64,000 nt of DNA from an uncultured Methylomonas sp. (GTDB lineage: Bacteria > Pseudomonadota > Gammaproteobacteria > Methylococcales > Methylomonadaceae), in the NCBI GenBank assembly GCA_936941155.1, contig CAKZJE010000031.1, positions 186,001 to 250,000 of the forward strand. The letters are read 5' to 3'. Both the position numbers and the translations under genes were made by a program. The notes beneath the pieces were generated by a model. It worked only from the letters and a program-made list of their open reading frames with translations. It ran no database searches and was not told the origin of the DNA. Positions 43,081 through 52,565 of this stretch are shown one piece after another (positions within the stretch are counted from its first letter, which is position 1; every line of letters begins with the position of its first letter).

Positions 43081-43105
43081 AAAAGGCTGCATAATGCAGC
43101 CTTTT
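43081..43105 (-). terminator. Intrinsic terminator after tRNA-Ile2
   Basis: AAAAGGCTGCAT mirrored to ATGCAGCCTTTT with a further T-run on the minus strand. It separates the rpoD-tRNA transcript from metK. Confidence 0.88.
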
Positions 43106-43112
43106 ATGGTTT

Positions 43113-43189
43113 TGGTGGGCCCTGTAGGACTTGAACCTACGACCTGCCGATTATGAGTCGGATGCTCTAACCAACTGAGCTAAGGGCCC
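43113..43189 (-). tRNA. tRNA-Ile2 (CAU anticodon, lysidine type)
   Basis: 77 nt with encoded CCA. Acceptor GGGCCCT / AGGGCCC, discriminator A, D-arm AGCTCAGTTGGTTAGAGC, anticodon arm CCGACTCATAATCGG with CAT anticodon, and T-loop GTTCAAGTC. The overall sequence (starting GGGCCCTTAGCTCAG) matches bacterial Ile2 rather than Met tRNAs; TilS converts the wobble C to lysidine so it reads AUA. It lies 29 bp after rpoD. Confidence 0.92.
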
Positions 43190-43218
43190 TTAAATTGCTA
43201 CTGAAATGGATTCAGTTT

Positions 43219-45042
43219 TTATTCTCCGTCCAAGAAACACCGCAATTGTTCTGAACGTGATGGGTGTCTTAATTTTCTTAATGCTTTTGCTTCAATTTGA
43301 CGAATTCTTTCTCTTGTTACATCAAACTGTTTGCCAACTTCTTCTAAAGTATGGTCTGTATTCATGTTAATGCCGAAACGCATTCTTAACACTTTTGCTT
43401 CTCTAGCCGTTAGCCCACTTAACACTTGTTGAGTCGATTCACGCAGTCCTGCAATGGTTGCAGATTCAACTGGGGATAATACTTTAGCATCTTCTATGAA
43501 ATCTCCCAAATGCGAATCTTCGTCATCACCAATCGGTGTTTCCATCGAAATCGGTTCTTTGGCTATTTTCAAGACCTTACGCACTTTATCTTCTGGCATT
43601 TCCATGCGTTCTGCCAGTTCTTCTGGGGTCGCTTCCCGTCCTAATTCTTGCAAAATTTGCCGTGATACGCGATTAAGTTTATTAATCGTTTCAATCATAT
43701 GCACAGGAATTCGAATGGTTCTCGCTTGATCTGCAATAGAACGAGTAATTGCTTGGCGAATCCACCATGTCGCGTAAGTAGAAAACTTATAGCCTCTGCG
43801 GTATTCAAACTTATCAACCGCTTTCATTAAGCCAATATTACCTTCTTGAATTAAATCTAAAAACTGTAAGCCGCGATTGGTATATTTTTTTGCAATAGAG
43901 ATAACAAGGCGCAAATTTGCCTCAATCATTTCTTTTTTCGCTCGTCTGGCTTTTGCTTCGCCAATCGACATTCGTCGATTAATATCTTTGATAGCAGAAA
44001 CAGTTAAGCATTGTTCTGATTCAATTTCAATCAGTTGCGTTTGTATTTTGCGGATGTTTTTTTCATGTTCTTTGATAACTTCTGCGTATGGGCTGTTTTC
44101 TAAATATTGATTAACCCAATTTATATTCGTTTCGTTATCAACAAAGGATGAAATAAATTCTTTGCGTGGCATTTTTGCTTTTGCCGTGAAAATTTCAAAA
44201 ATGATTTTTTCTTTTTCTCTGATTTTTGCCACGATACCAGAGAATTCAGTCACCATTTTTTTGATGTACTGAGGAGTCCATTTAAACGCTAAAAAACATT
44301 CCGCTAAGGCGGCGAACGCTTTTTCGGTTTTTTCATGGGTATAGCCATTCTTCTTAACTGAGGCAGAAGCCAGTTTTAAGCAATCTCTTAACTCATCAAC
44401 TTTGACTTTAATTTCTTCATAATTAAGTCCACCTGCTTCTTCGTCTTCTTCGGTGGTTGCTGTTTCAGCATCTTCATCGTCAATCACAGGAAGTAATGCT
44501 AAAAAATCATCGGTTTCTTCAGAATTGACTAAACCGGAAACTAAATCGCTTAAGCGAACACCTGTTTCTTCGTCTGAAGAAACTTCGTCAAAGGATTTTA
44601 AGAAAGATTCAACAACGCAGGCAGATCGTGCAATAGATTTGATAATTTGTTGTTGTCCGCTTTCAATGCCTTTGGCAATTTTTAATTCTTGCTCACGGGT
44701 TAAAAGCTCAACTGTGCCCATTTCACGCATATACATGCGTACTGGGTCTGTGGTGCGACCAAATTCGCTATCAACTGAAGCTAAGGCTGCAACTTCTGCG
44801 GCAGCTTCATCGTCATCAGAGGTAACAGCTGAGTCAGAAGTGATTAACGAGTCTGCATCTGGGGCAACTTCGTGAACCTGAATTCCCATATCATTGATCA
44901 TGCCAATGATGTCATCGACTTGTTCAGGATCAATAATATCGCTAGGTAAGTGGTCATTAACCTCTGCATAGGTTAAATAGCCTTGCATTTTACCTTTAGC
45001 GATTAACTGTTTAAGCTGGGATTGCTGCTGTTCTTGATTCAT
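43219..45042 (-). CDS. rpoD: RNA polymerase sigma factor RpoD (sigma-70)
   Basis: 607 residues. Region 1.1 at the N-terminus; region 1.2 [21 protein letters not shown]; an acidic non-conserved insert (about 170-215, [17 protein letters not shown]); region 2 [58 protein letters not shown]; region 4.2 [30 protein letters not shown]. Primary sigma factor. It forms the classic macromolecular-synthesis block with rpsU and dnaG. Confidence 0.97.
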   Translation of the reverse strand: MNQEQQQSQLKQLIAKGKMQGYLTYAEVNDHLPSDIIDPEQVDDIIGMINDMGIQVHEVAPDADSLITSDSAVTSDDDEAAAEVAALASVDSEFGRTTDPVRMYMREMGTVELLTREQELKIAKGIESGQQQIIKSIARSACVVESFLKSFDEVSSDEETGVRLSDLVSGLVNSEETDDFLALLPVIDDEDAETATTEEDEEAGGLNYEEIKVKVDELRDCLKLASASVKKNGYTHEKTEKAFAALAECFLAFKWTPQYIKKMVTEFSGIVAKIREKEKIIFEIFTAKAKMPRKEFISSFVDNETNINWVNQYLENSPYAEVIKEHEKNIRKIQTQLIEIESEQCLTVSAIKDINRRMSIGEAKARRAKKEMIEANLRLVISIAKKYTNRGLQFLDLIQEGNIGLMKAVDKFEYRRGYKFSTYATWWIRQAITRSIADQARTIRIPVHMIETINKLNRVSRQILQELGREATPEELAERMEMPEDKVRKVLKIAKEPISMETPIGDDEDSHLGDFIEDAKVLSPVESATIAGLRESTQQVLSGLTAREAKVLRMRFGINMNTDHTLEEVGKQFDVTRERIRQIEAKALRKLRHPSRSEQLRCFLDGE

Positions 45043-45120
45043 CGTTGCTCACTTTATTAATCTTCAGACAAACTTCGCTGAACAGCGGATTATAGCACAA
45101 AATATTACTATTTCCATCAA

Positions 45121-46854
45121 CTAATGTTTGTTTGCTAACATTTTTTTTAGTTGGTCTTGCTCATGGCCACTTAAACTTTGGCTGTTTCCTTTTTCCAGCA
45201 GTTGAGTGATTTTTGCTTGTTTAGCTTGAGCTATCAAATTATCAATAGCCCCTAGAAATTCAGCATTAATGCCGCTTTCAGGAAACAAAAACTCCCAGCT
45301 TGCCAAAGTTTGAATGGTTTTTTCTAAAGCCAACCCCCGATACATTTCAATCAACGCTCCGGTGCTAAGCGAAGGATAATTGAGAATGTGATGTAACAAA
45401 TTTTTTAATACATCCAACCCTGGAAATTCAAGTTCATCCCATTCTGGAATTTTTTCCATCACACTTGTCGCTAAATGGGGATTCTGTAGCAATAATGCAA
45501 TAGCGACTCGCGCAGGGGACAAATGTTTTTTTAGTTTTGATTTCGGTTTGATTAAGTTGTGCTGAAGTGTAGTGGTATTTTCTGAAAAAACTAGCTCAGG
45601 CACTTGGGAGAGTTGTTTTAACTCTGTTTCCATCATTTGTTTGAACACGCCGCCGGGCAATTGTTCAATATGCGATTTTGCCTGCGCGACTAACTTTGCC
45701 CGACCTTCCATCGTTGATAAATCAAGTGCAGCCGTAAAGTGAGCGAAAAAATAATCCGATAACGCTTGTGCAGAACTCACGCGCTGCGCAAAATTATCAA
45801 CACCTTCGGCGCGAATTAAAGAATCGGGATCATGTCCTTCTGGTAACAGCATAATGCGCACTTGTCGGCCGTCACGCAAACTTGGCAATGCAGCTTCTGT
45901 AGCTCGCCACGCCGCTTGTTGTCCTGCCTTATCGCCATCAAAACAAAAAACCAGTTCTGTGGACAGACGAAACAATAAATCAATATGTGTTTTGGATGTT
46001 GCCGTTCCTAATGTTGCAACGGCGTAATCAATGCCAAATTGCGCCAATGCAATCACATCCATATAGCCTTCAACGACTAGAATTCGTTGCGGTTTGGCGT
46101 TTTTTTGTAACAATTCATACAAGCCATAAACATGCTGTCCTTTAGAAAAAACAGCAGACTCTGGTGAGTTTAGGTATTTAGGTTGTGAATTATCTAAAAC
46201 TCGACCACCGAAACCAATGACCCGTCCGCGTTTGTCGCGAATTGGAAACATGACTCGTCCACGAAAACGGTCATATTGTTTGCCATTATCATTTTTGACT
46301 AGCAAACCGACTTCTAATAAAGATTTACTTGGAAAGTGTTTTAACAGCGCGTCCCATTGTTCAGGTGCGTAGCCTAATTGAAATGTCTTTGCAATTTGCC
46401 CGCTTACGCCGCGTGCCTTTAAGTAATCAATGGCAGGTTGTGCTTGGGGATTAGTTGTGCGTAACTGCGTTGCATAAAACTTGGCAACATCATCAAGAAG
46501 TTGATAAAACTCTTTCAGATTGTCTTGCGGAGCAGAGTTTTGATGTGTGCCTGCTTCACGCGGCACTTCAACGCCAACGAAAGAGGCAAGCTCTTCAATG
46601 GCTTCAACAAAATTAAGATGCGAAAAATCCATCAAAAAAGAAACCGCATTGCCGCTGACACCGCAACCAAAGCAGTGATAAAACTGTTTGTTGCGATTAA
46701 CGGAAAAACTTGCAGATTTTTCATTGTGAAAAGGACAGCGAGCCATATAGTTGCTGCCCGTTTTTTTCAGGGGAACGTGCGAGTCAATTAAATCAACAAT
46801 ATCGACTCGCAGTAAGAGATCATTAATAAACTCGCGTGGAATAAGACCAGCCAT
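45121..46854 (-). CDS. dnaG: DNA primase
   Basis: 577 residues. N-terminal zinc-binding domain CPFHNEKSASFSVNRNKQFYHCFGCG (C-x2-H ... C-x2-C), catalytic core and TOPRIM domain (LVVEGYMDVIALAQFG, FCFDGDKAGQQAA), then a C-terminal DnaB-interaction region. It synthesises RNA primers for replication. Between yqeY and rpoD in the macromolecular-synthesis block. Confidence 0.97.
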   Translation of the reverse strand: MAGLIPREFINDLLLRVDIVDLIDSHVPLKKTGSNYMARCPFHNEKSASFSVNRNKQFYHCFGCGVSGNAVSFLMDFSHLNFVEAIEELASFVGVEVPREAGTHQNSAPQDNLKEFYQLLDDVAKFYATQLRTTNPQAQPAIDYLKARGVSGQIAKTFQLGYAPEQWDALLKHFPSKSLLEVGLLVKNDNGKQYDRFRGRVMFPIRDKRGRVIGFGGRVLDNSQPKYLNSPESAVFSKGQHVYGLYELLQKNAKPQRILVVEGYMDVIALAQFGIDYAVATLGTATSKTHIDLLFRLSTELVFCFDGDKAGQQAAWRATEAALPSLRDGRQVRIMLLPEGHDPDSLIRAEGVDNFAQRVSSAQALSDYFFAHFTAALDLSTMEGRAKLVAQAKSHIEQLPGGVFKQMMETELKQLSQVPELVFSENTTTLQHNLIKPKSKLKKHLSPARVAIALLLQNPHLATSVMEKIPEWDELEFPGLDVLKNLLHHILNYPSLSTGALIEMYRGLALEKTIQTLASWEFLFPESGINAEFLGAIDNLIAQAKQAKITQLLEKGNSQSLSGHEQDQLKKMLANKH

Positions 46855-46872
46855 AACGCTCCATACGAGTTG

Positions 46873-47322
46873 TTATGCTGCCAGAGCCGCCTTAATTTTC
46901 ACTCCGACAACTGCCATATCAGCGCAGCCTTGCATTTTGGGTTTTAGCAGTCCCATCACTTTTCCCATATCTTTCACAGAAGTTGCTTCTGATTCAGCAA
47001 TTGCTGCTGCAATCATGGTGTCAATTTCTTGCTCAGATAAAGCTTGCGGCAAAAAGTCTTGAATCACGAGAATTTCTGCTTCTTCAATAATCGCTAAATC
47101 TTCGCGATTAGCATCACGATATTGTCTGATGGATTCGCGCCGTTGTTTTAGCATTTTGTCTAAAACGACCAGCACTCGTGCATCGTCCAATTCAATCCGT
47201 TCATCCACTTCAATTTGCTTCAATGCTGATAAAATCAGCCGAATTGTGCCCAACCGTTCTTTTTCTTTTGCCTTCATACAGGCTTTCATATCATCCGTGA
47301 TACGTTGTTTTAATGATTCCAT
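46873..47322 (-). CDS. GatB/YqeY domain protein
   Basis: 149 residues: LKQRITDDMKACMKAKEKERLGTIRLILSALKQIEVDER and DMGKVMGLLKPKMQGCADMAVVGVKIKAAL are the YqeY signature, similar to the tail domain of GatB. tRNA-dependent amidotransferase-like role is presumed. It is conserved between rpsU and dnaG in many proteobacteria, as here. Confidence 0.94.
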   Translation of the reverse strand: MESLKQRITDDMKACMKAKEKERLGTIRLILSALKQIEVDERIELDDARVLVVLDKMLKQRRESIRQYRDANREDLAIIEEAEILVIQDFLPQALSEQEIDTMIAAAIAESEATSVKDMGKVMGLLKPKMQGCADMAVVGVKIKAALAA

Positions 47323-47346
47323 TACGCTAAACCTTTTTTGTTTAAA

Positions 47347-47580
47347 TTACAGCTGTGGACGGCCACGACGTAAATTTTTCAACGCATAACGCTCACGAGC
47401 CAATTTTTTCAAATGACGTTTTACAGCTGCCGCGCCTTTGCGTTTACGTTCTGCCGTTGGTTTTTCATAAAATTCACGACGACGCACATCAGCCAACACA
47501 CCGGCTTTTTCACATGCGCGTTTAAAACGACGGATAGCAATATCAAATGGTTCGTTTTCTTTAACTTTAACTGATGGCAT
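47347..47580 (-). CDS. rpsU: Ribosomal protein S21
   Basis: 77 residues, very basic: [28 protein letters not shown] ... [27 protein letters not shown]. Standard S21. First gene of the rpsU-yqeY-dnaG-rpoD block and divergent from tsaD, the usual arrangement. Confidence 0.97.
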   Translation of the reverse strand: MPSVKVKENEPFDIAIRRFKRACEKAGVLADVRRREFYEKPTAERKRKGAAAVKRHLKKLARERYALKNLRRGRPQL

Positions 47581-47682
47581 TATATGACCTGATTTTATGT
47601 TAATATCTGAAAAGTGTGGATTGTCAAATCCAAAAATTGAACCGACAATTATACTGTTAATTTTTAAACAATCAAAAACTTA

Positions 47683-48693
47683 ATGTACGTTTTAGGCATA
47701 GAAACTTCCTGCGATGAAACCGGCGTTGCTATTTATCATTCCGAAAAAGGTTTGATTAGCGACTTTTTATACAGTCAAATCACCATGCACAGCGAATACG
47801 GCGGCGTAGTTCCTGAACTGGCATCGCGTGATCATATTCGGAGGGTTATCCCTTTGATTAAGCAATGTTTGCAGGCAGGACAGCTGCAAGCAAATGATAT
47901 TAACGGCATTGCTTATACCGCAGGCCCTGGTTTAATGGGCGCGTTATTAGTGGGTGCAACTACTGCCCGCAGTTTGGCGTGGACATGGCAAGTTCCGGCA
48001 ATTGCCGTGCATCACATGGAAGGGCACTTATTAGCTCCAATGCTGGAAGAAAATCCACCTGCATTTCCCTTTGTAGCATTATTAGTGTCGGGCGGTCACA
48101 CTTTGTTAGTGCGCGTTGACGGCATTGGGCAATATCAATTGTTGGGTGAATCCATTGATGATGCAGCGGGCGAAGCCTTTGATAAAACAGCAAAAATGCT
48201 GGGCTTAGGCTATCCGGGTGGGCCCAAAGTTTCAGCATTAGCAGAACTTGGCTCGCCGCGTTTTAAATTTCCACGACCGATGACAGACAGACCGGGTTTA
48301 GATTTCAGTTTTAGCGGATTAAAAACATTCACCATGAACACGTTGAATGAAACTGAAAAAACCGAACAAGATAAAGCCGATATTGCTTATGCTTTTCAAA
48401 CCGCAACGGCGGAAACATTAACCATTAAATGCCGTCGTGCTTTGCAACAAACGGGTCTAAAAAGATTGGTGATTGCCGGTGGCGTGAGTGCAAACAAGCA
48501 AATTCGCGCGGCATTGTTGGCAATGACGGCAAAAGAAAAAGCTGAACTCTATTTTCCACGCTTGAAATTTTGTACAGACAATGGCGCAATGATTGCCTAC
48601 GCAGGATGTCAACGCCTGTTGGCAGGAGAAGCAGAAAACTTGGAAGTCTTTGCGAAACCGCGTTGGTCGATTGCGGAATTAACCGCCGTTTAA
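47683..48693 (+). CDS. tsaD: tRNA N6-threonylcarbamoyladenosine synthase TsaD
   Basis: 336 residues. [19 protein letters not shown] start, metal ligands [53 protein letters not shown] and [13 protein letters not shown]. With TsaB/TsaE/TsaC it makes t6A37 in ANN-decoding tRNAs. Confidence 0.97.
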   Translation: MYVLGIETSCDETGVAIYHSEKGLISDFLYSQITMHSEYGGVVPELASRDHIRRVIPLIKQCLQAGQLQANDINGIAYTAGPGLMGALLVGATTARSLAWTWQVPAIAVHHMEGHLLAPMLEENPPAFPFVALLVSGGHTLLVRVDGIGQYQLLGESIDDAAGEAFDKTAKMLGLGYPGGPKVSALAELGSPRFKFPRPMTDRPGLDFSFSGLKTFTMNTLNETEKTEQDKADIAYAFQTATAETLTIKCRRALQQTGLKRLVIAGGVSANKQIRAALLAMTAKEKAELYFPRLKFCTDNGAMIAYAGCQRLLAGEAENLEVFAKPRWSIAELTAV

Positions 48694-48796
48694 CGTAAAA
48701 GAAAAAGCTTACTGCGGCTCATTTGTTGCGTTTAGCCGACAAAATTTCAGTTTTTGACTACAATAAAGCGATTCCAGCTCTATATTCGGAAATAAC

Positions 48797-50701
48797 GTGA
48801 AATTTATTTTTGTTATTGTTATTTTTATCTCAAGTCTGAATTGTGCTTTTGCGCAAGAGCTGAAAACCTTGCGTTTTGGTATTATGTCATTTCGTCCAAA
48901 AGAAGTGACGCTTAAGCAGTGGCAACCTTTAGCGCGTGAGTTTGAACGTGTGTTGCCCGGCTATAGCGTTAAAATTCTTCCGATGCCAATGGCAGAGCTT
49001 GATAAAGCCGCAAAAAGTAAACAATTGGAGTTTGTACTCACCAATCCAGAGCATTACATTATTCTGAAAAACAACTTGCTGCTAAATGCGGTGGCAACTC
49101 TTGTGAATTTAGAAAGCGGGCATCCGATTACACAATTTGCAGGCGTTATTTTTGTCCGTGCCGACCGAGATGATATTAAAACGCTGGCTGATTTAGAAGG
49201 AAAAAGCATCGCCTCGCCGGGCAAAGACTCACTCGGTGGTTATTTAATGCAGCGTTGGGAATTGGAAAAAAATCAAATCCAAGCCGGACGTTATGATTTT
49301 TTAGGAATGCCGCATGATCGTGCTGTTAGTGCAGTTTTAACAGGAAAAGATGACGCAGGATTTGTACGCAGTGGCGTGTTAGAAAGCCTAGTGCGTGAAG
49401 GAAAAATGAAAATATCGCAAGTTCGCGTGTTAGATAAACATAGCATGTTTGGCGCAGATAATATCTCGCTGCTGCATTCAACCGAACATTATCCTGAATG
49501 GCCTTTTGGCGTTTCTCCCCAAGTGAATCCTGATATTGTCCGCAAAGTTTCTTTGGTGTTACTCAATGTCAATTCAAATAGCATTATTGCGCAGACCGCA
49601 AAAATTGCCGGCTTTAATCCTCCCTCTGATTACACTCCTGTTGAAGTTTTGATGCTGCGTTTACGCTCGCATCCTGAAGAATTGAAATATTTTAATTTTT
49701 CGGATGTTGTGTGGCGATACCGTGAAGTTTTTCTGATGGCAATCATTGCAGGAATATTAATTTTTACATTAGTGTTGTTTTTAATGATTACTAATCAACG
49801 CTTTAAGAAAGTCGCTAACGAAAATCAGAAGTTATTATTAGCAGTGGAACAAAGTCCAGTCTCGATTGTTATCACAGATTTAGATACAAAAATAGAATAT
49901 GCAAACCATGCTTTTTTAGAAATAACCGGCTATCCCTTAGAAGAACTGATTGGGAAGACACCGCAAATTTTAAAATCAGGAAAAGTTGATAAAGAGATAT
50001 ATCAGCAAATGTGGGCAGCCTTAAATGATGGCAAACAATGGCAGGGCGAGCTGACGAATCGTCGCAAAGATGGCAGTGAATATATTGAAATGACGCAAAT
50101 AACCCCTGTTAAACAACGTAATGGGCGCATCACGCATTATTTAGGCATTAAACAAGATATTACGGAACGCAAAAAAATTGAAGAGCAAACGAAACAGCTG
50201 GCTTTTTTTGATCCCTTAACTGATTTACCGAATCGGCGAAAATTATTAGATCGTTTAAATTATGCAATTGCGATAAGTTATCGCGAAAATAGATTATTTG
50301 CCGTGCTTATGATGGATTTGGATAAATTTAAAGCCGTAAATGATTCGCTAGGACATGCGGCAGGTGATGAATTGCTCAAGCAAGTCGCGGCACGAATTGT
50401 GCAAATTTTGCGCGAAAGCGATATGGTGGCGCGTTTAGGTGGTGATGAATTTGTGATTATCTTAGATCATTTATTGAAACTGGAAAGTGCAGGGCAGGTT
50501 GCGGCGAAAATTATTGAAAGCTTAACCATGCCATTTACCTTGCCGAAAGGTGATGTTGTAGAAATTGGCGCAAGCATTGGGATTAGCTTTTATCCGCAAC
50601 ATGGAAATACGCCCGAAAAGTTAATGGGACATGCCGATATTGCGCTGTATCAAGCCAAAGATAGCGGTCGCGGTCGTTATTCGTACTATAAAGTAATTTA
50701 A
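48797..50701 (+). CDS. PhnD-like sensor, PAS and GGDEF diguanylate cyclase
   Basis: 634 residues from a GTG start with GGAA upstream. Order: signal peptide (about 1-20); periplasmic PhnD/ABC-binding-protein-like domain (about 22-300: LRFGIMSFRPKEVTLKQWQPLAREFERVLPGYSV, VRADRDDIKTLADLEGKSIASPG); membrane helix (about 312-336, EVFLMAIIAGILIFTLVLFLM); PAS (about 350-455, SPVSIVITDLDTKIEYANHAF, then TQITPVKQRNGRITHYLGIKQDITERK); GGDEF (about 470-630) with active RLGGDEFVII and an RxxD inhibitory site (RESD) five residues before GGDEF. Predicted to make c-di-GMP in response to a periplasmic ligand, perhaps a phosphorus oxyanion. Confidence 0.92.
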   Translation: MKFIFVIVIFISSLNCAFAQELKTLRFGIMSFRPKEVTLKQWQPLAREFERVLPGYSVKILPMPMAELDKAAKSKQLEFVLTNPEHYIILKNNLLLNAVATLVNLESGHPITQFAGVIFVRADRDDIKTLADLEGKSIASPGKDSLGGYLMQRWELEKNQIQAGRYDFLGMPHDRAVSAVLTGKDDAGFVRSGVLESLVREGKMKISQVRVLDKHSMFGADNISLLHSTEHYPEWPFGVSPQVNPDIVRKVSLVLLNVNSNSIIAQTAKIAGFNPPSDYTPVEVLMLRLRSHPEELKYFNFSDVVWRYREVFLMAIIAGILIFTLVLFLMITNQRFKKVANENQKLLLAVEQSPVSIVITDLDTKIEYANHAFLEITGYPLEELIGKTPQILKSGKVDKEIYQQMWAALNDGKQWQGELTNRRKDGSEYIEMTQITPVKQRNGRITHYLGIKQDITERKKIEEQTKQLAFFDPLTDLPNRRKLLDRLNYAIAISYRENRLFAVLMMDLDKFKAVNDSLGHAAGDELLKQVAARIVQILRESDMVARLGGDEFVIILDHLLKLESAGQVAAKIIESLTMPFTLPKGDVVEIGASIGISFYPQHGNTPEKLMGHADIALYQAKDSGRGRYSYYKVI

Positions 50702-50741
50702 TTGCCGGTAAATTTTTTAGAGAAAATTGCCAAAAATTTCT

Positions 50742-50759
50742 AAGACGACTGGTCGTCTT
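50742..50759. repeat. AAGACGAC-type palindrome, copy 5
   Basis: AAGACGACTGGTCGTCTT, 41 bp after the cyclase stop, flanked by AAAAATTTCT and GAAAAATTTTT. Confidence 0.9.
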
Positions 50760-50862
50760 GAAAAATTTTTAGCATAGAAAAAGATGATTTTTATTCGGCA
50801 ATAAATTTGTTTTCCCAAAATAAATCTCATCTAATTTGAGAAACGTAGTTTTTTGTTGAACC

Positions 50863-50890
50863 GTAGAGACGCAATATTTTGCGTCTCTAC
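50863..50890. repeat. GTAGAGACG hairpin repeat, copy 2
   Basis: GTAGAGACGCAA and TTGCGTCTCTAC arms around TATT. Confidence 0.85.
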
Positions 50891-50963
50891 ACGTTTACAT
50901 AGCATCTAACCATTTTAAAAAACTATGTGTTTCTGAAATGGATGCGGTTTAACTTCTGTTGGT

Positions 50964-51008
50964 GTAGAGGCGAATTCATTCGCCCTGGGCGATTAAAATC
51001 GCCCCTAC
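50964..51008. repeat. GTAGGGGCG repeat, copy 2
   Basis: Same 45-bp structure as 21462-21506, with GTAGAGGCG at the left end. Confidence 0.85.
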
Positions 51009-51190
51009 AGGATTAATTTAAAAAATTCAGTGAAGTCATTATTGACCAAATCCTAACAGCAATAATTCAATCCTGAAAAGAATACACAAAAAGAGTACAG
51101 AACTTTTTCATTAACTCAGGTCGGGGTAACTCACAAAAAAGGTGATAAAATTTCCCCACCTAGTTATTTCAAACACATTTCTGAGGCATT

Positions 51191-52081
51191 ATGAACGTTC
51201 CGCAAGCTCTTTACGAATCATCCCTTTCCAGTTTAAAACTGCTGGCGCGTGGCAAAGTACGCGATATTTATGAAGTTGATGCAGAGCATCTTCTGATTGT
51301 GAGTTCTGATAGATTGTCTGCTTTCGATGTGATTTTGCCTGAGCCGATTCCCGGAAAAGGGCGCGTTTTAACGCAAATTTCTAACTTTTGGTTTGAAAAA
51401 CTCAAAGACGTGATGCCGAATCATTTAGCGGATATTTCGTTGGCAGAAATTATTCCAGACGAACAAGAACGCGCTCAGGTTGAAGGACGCGCGATTGTGG
51501 TGAAGAAATTGCAGCCTTTGCCAGTGGAAGCGATTGTGCGCGGTTATTTGATTGGTTCGGGTTGGAAAGATTATCAAAAAACGGGCGCAGTGTGCGGTAT
51601 CGAGTTGCCAAAAGGATTGCAACAAGCGCAGCAATTGCCTGAGGCGATTTTTACTCCTTCAACTAAAGCGGGTGTGGCAGAGCATGATGAAAATATTTCC
51701 TTTGCGCAAACCGTTGAATTATTAGGGCAAGAACTGGCAGAAAAAGTGCGTGATGCCAGCATTCTGTTGTACACAAAAGCGGCGGAGTACGCAAAACAAC
51801 GCGGGATTATTATCGCGGATACGAAATTTGAATTTGGTTTAGATGCGGCAGGAACGTTATATTTGATTGATGAAGCGTTGACACCGGATTCGTCGCGTTT
51901 TTGGCCAGCCGAATATTACAGAACAGGCATGAGTCCACCGAGTTTTGATAAGCAATATATTCGCGATTATTTGGAAACCTTGGATTGGGATAAAACCGCG
52001 CCGGGGCCGATGTTGCCAGAAGAGGTGAGATTGTACTGTGCGGAAAAATATCGTGAAGCAGAAGTGAAATTAACGCAATAA
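51191..52081 (+). CDS. purC: SAICAR synthase
   Basis: 296 residues, the longer PurC form. Motifs: [83 protein letters not shown] and [12 protein letters not shown]. It joins CAIR and aspartate in purine synthesis. Monocistronic, ended by the hairpin at 52086. Confidence 0.96.
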   Translation: MNVPQALYESSLSSLKLLARGKVRDIYEVDAEHLLIVSSDRLSAFDVILPEPIPGKGRVLTQISNFWFEKLKDVMPNHLADISLAEIIPDEQERAQVEGRAIVVKKLQPLPVEAIVRGYLIGSGWKDYQKTGAVCGIELPKGLQQAQQLPEAIFTPSTKAGVAEHDENISFAQTVELLGQELAEKVRDASILLYTKAAEYAKQRGIIIADTKFEFGLDAAGTLYLIDEALTPDSSRFWPAEYYRTGMSPPSFDKQYIRDYLETLDWDKTAPGPMLPEEVRLYCAEKYREAEVKLTQ

Positions 52082-52085
52082 ACTT

Positions 52086-52117
52086 AAACCTGACAGGTTT
52101 TTAAAACCTGTCAGGTG
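52086..52117 (+). terminator. CCTGACAGG hairpin, terminator of purC
   Basis: AAACCTGACAGG and CCTGTCAGGTGTTTTT; the stem is followed by a T-rich run. Same dispersed family as 13863 and 41847. Confidence 0.75.
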
Positions 52118-52124
52118 TTTTTAT

Positions 52125-52565
52125 TTATTGATAACTAATTGAAAAATCATCCAATGTTGCTAAAGCAACGGGTAATTGTTCTTCATTATTCAAGTGGAAC
52201 GCATTTACACCGATTTTGGATAAATAGAAAACTTGATCCAGCATAAAATTCCCTACCGCTCTAATTTCACCTTGATAACCAAAGCGAATTCGCAATAATT
52301 TTGCCCGCGAAAATAAGCGTCCATCGGTAAACGCTGGAAAATTTAATTCAAGCAAGGCAATTTTGTTCAAATCATCCGCAATCAAAGTCACATCATCTTC
52401 AATCGTCAAACGCAAACCAACTTGCCCATTGTGACTGAGTAATTGCGCTTTTTCTTGCAGCCAACGCGCTAACGACACCGTAATATTTCCGTTAGATAAA
52501 CTTTCATCATCCGCAAGATAGCGATAAGTATTTTCTACAATCTGTTTGTCTTTAATGATTTGCAT
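52125..52565 (-). CDS. DUF934 protein, sulfite reductase partner
   Basis: 146 residues with the DUF934 pattern: VSLARWLQEK, VGLRLTIEDDVTLIADDLNKIALLELNFPAFTDGRLFSRAKLLRIRFGYQGEIRAVGNFMLDQVFYL. In Pseudomonas and relatives this gene follows cysI and is linked to assimilatory sulfite reduction. Here it overlaps cysI by 14 bp. Exact biochemical role unknown. Confidence 0.9.
   Translation of the reverse strand: MQIIKDKQIVENTYRYLADDESLSNGNITVSLARWLQEKAQLLSHNGQVGLRLTIEDDVTLIADDLNKIALLELNFPAFTDGRLFSRAKLLRIRFGYQGEIRAVGNFMLDQVFYLSKIGVNAFHLNNEEQLPVALATLDDFSISYQ

Larger units (their letters stand above)
50702..51190. other. 489-bp intergenic region packed with three repeat types
   Basis: No gene. It contains palindrome copy 5 (50742), GTAGAGACG hairpin (50863) and GTAGGGGCG repeat (50964) in sequence, then the purC leader. 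Confidence 0.6.

Noticed and set aside
43113-43189. tRNA-Met
   Set aside because: The CAT anticodon alone is ambiguous, but the acceptor and anticodon-arm sequence match bacterial tRNA-Ile2.
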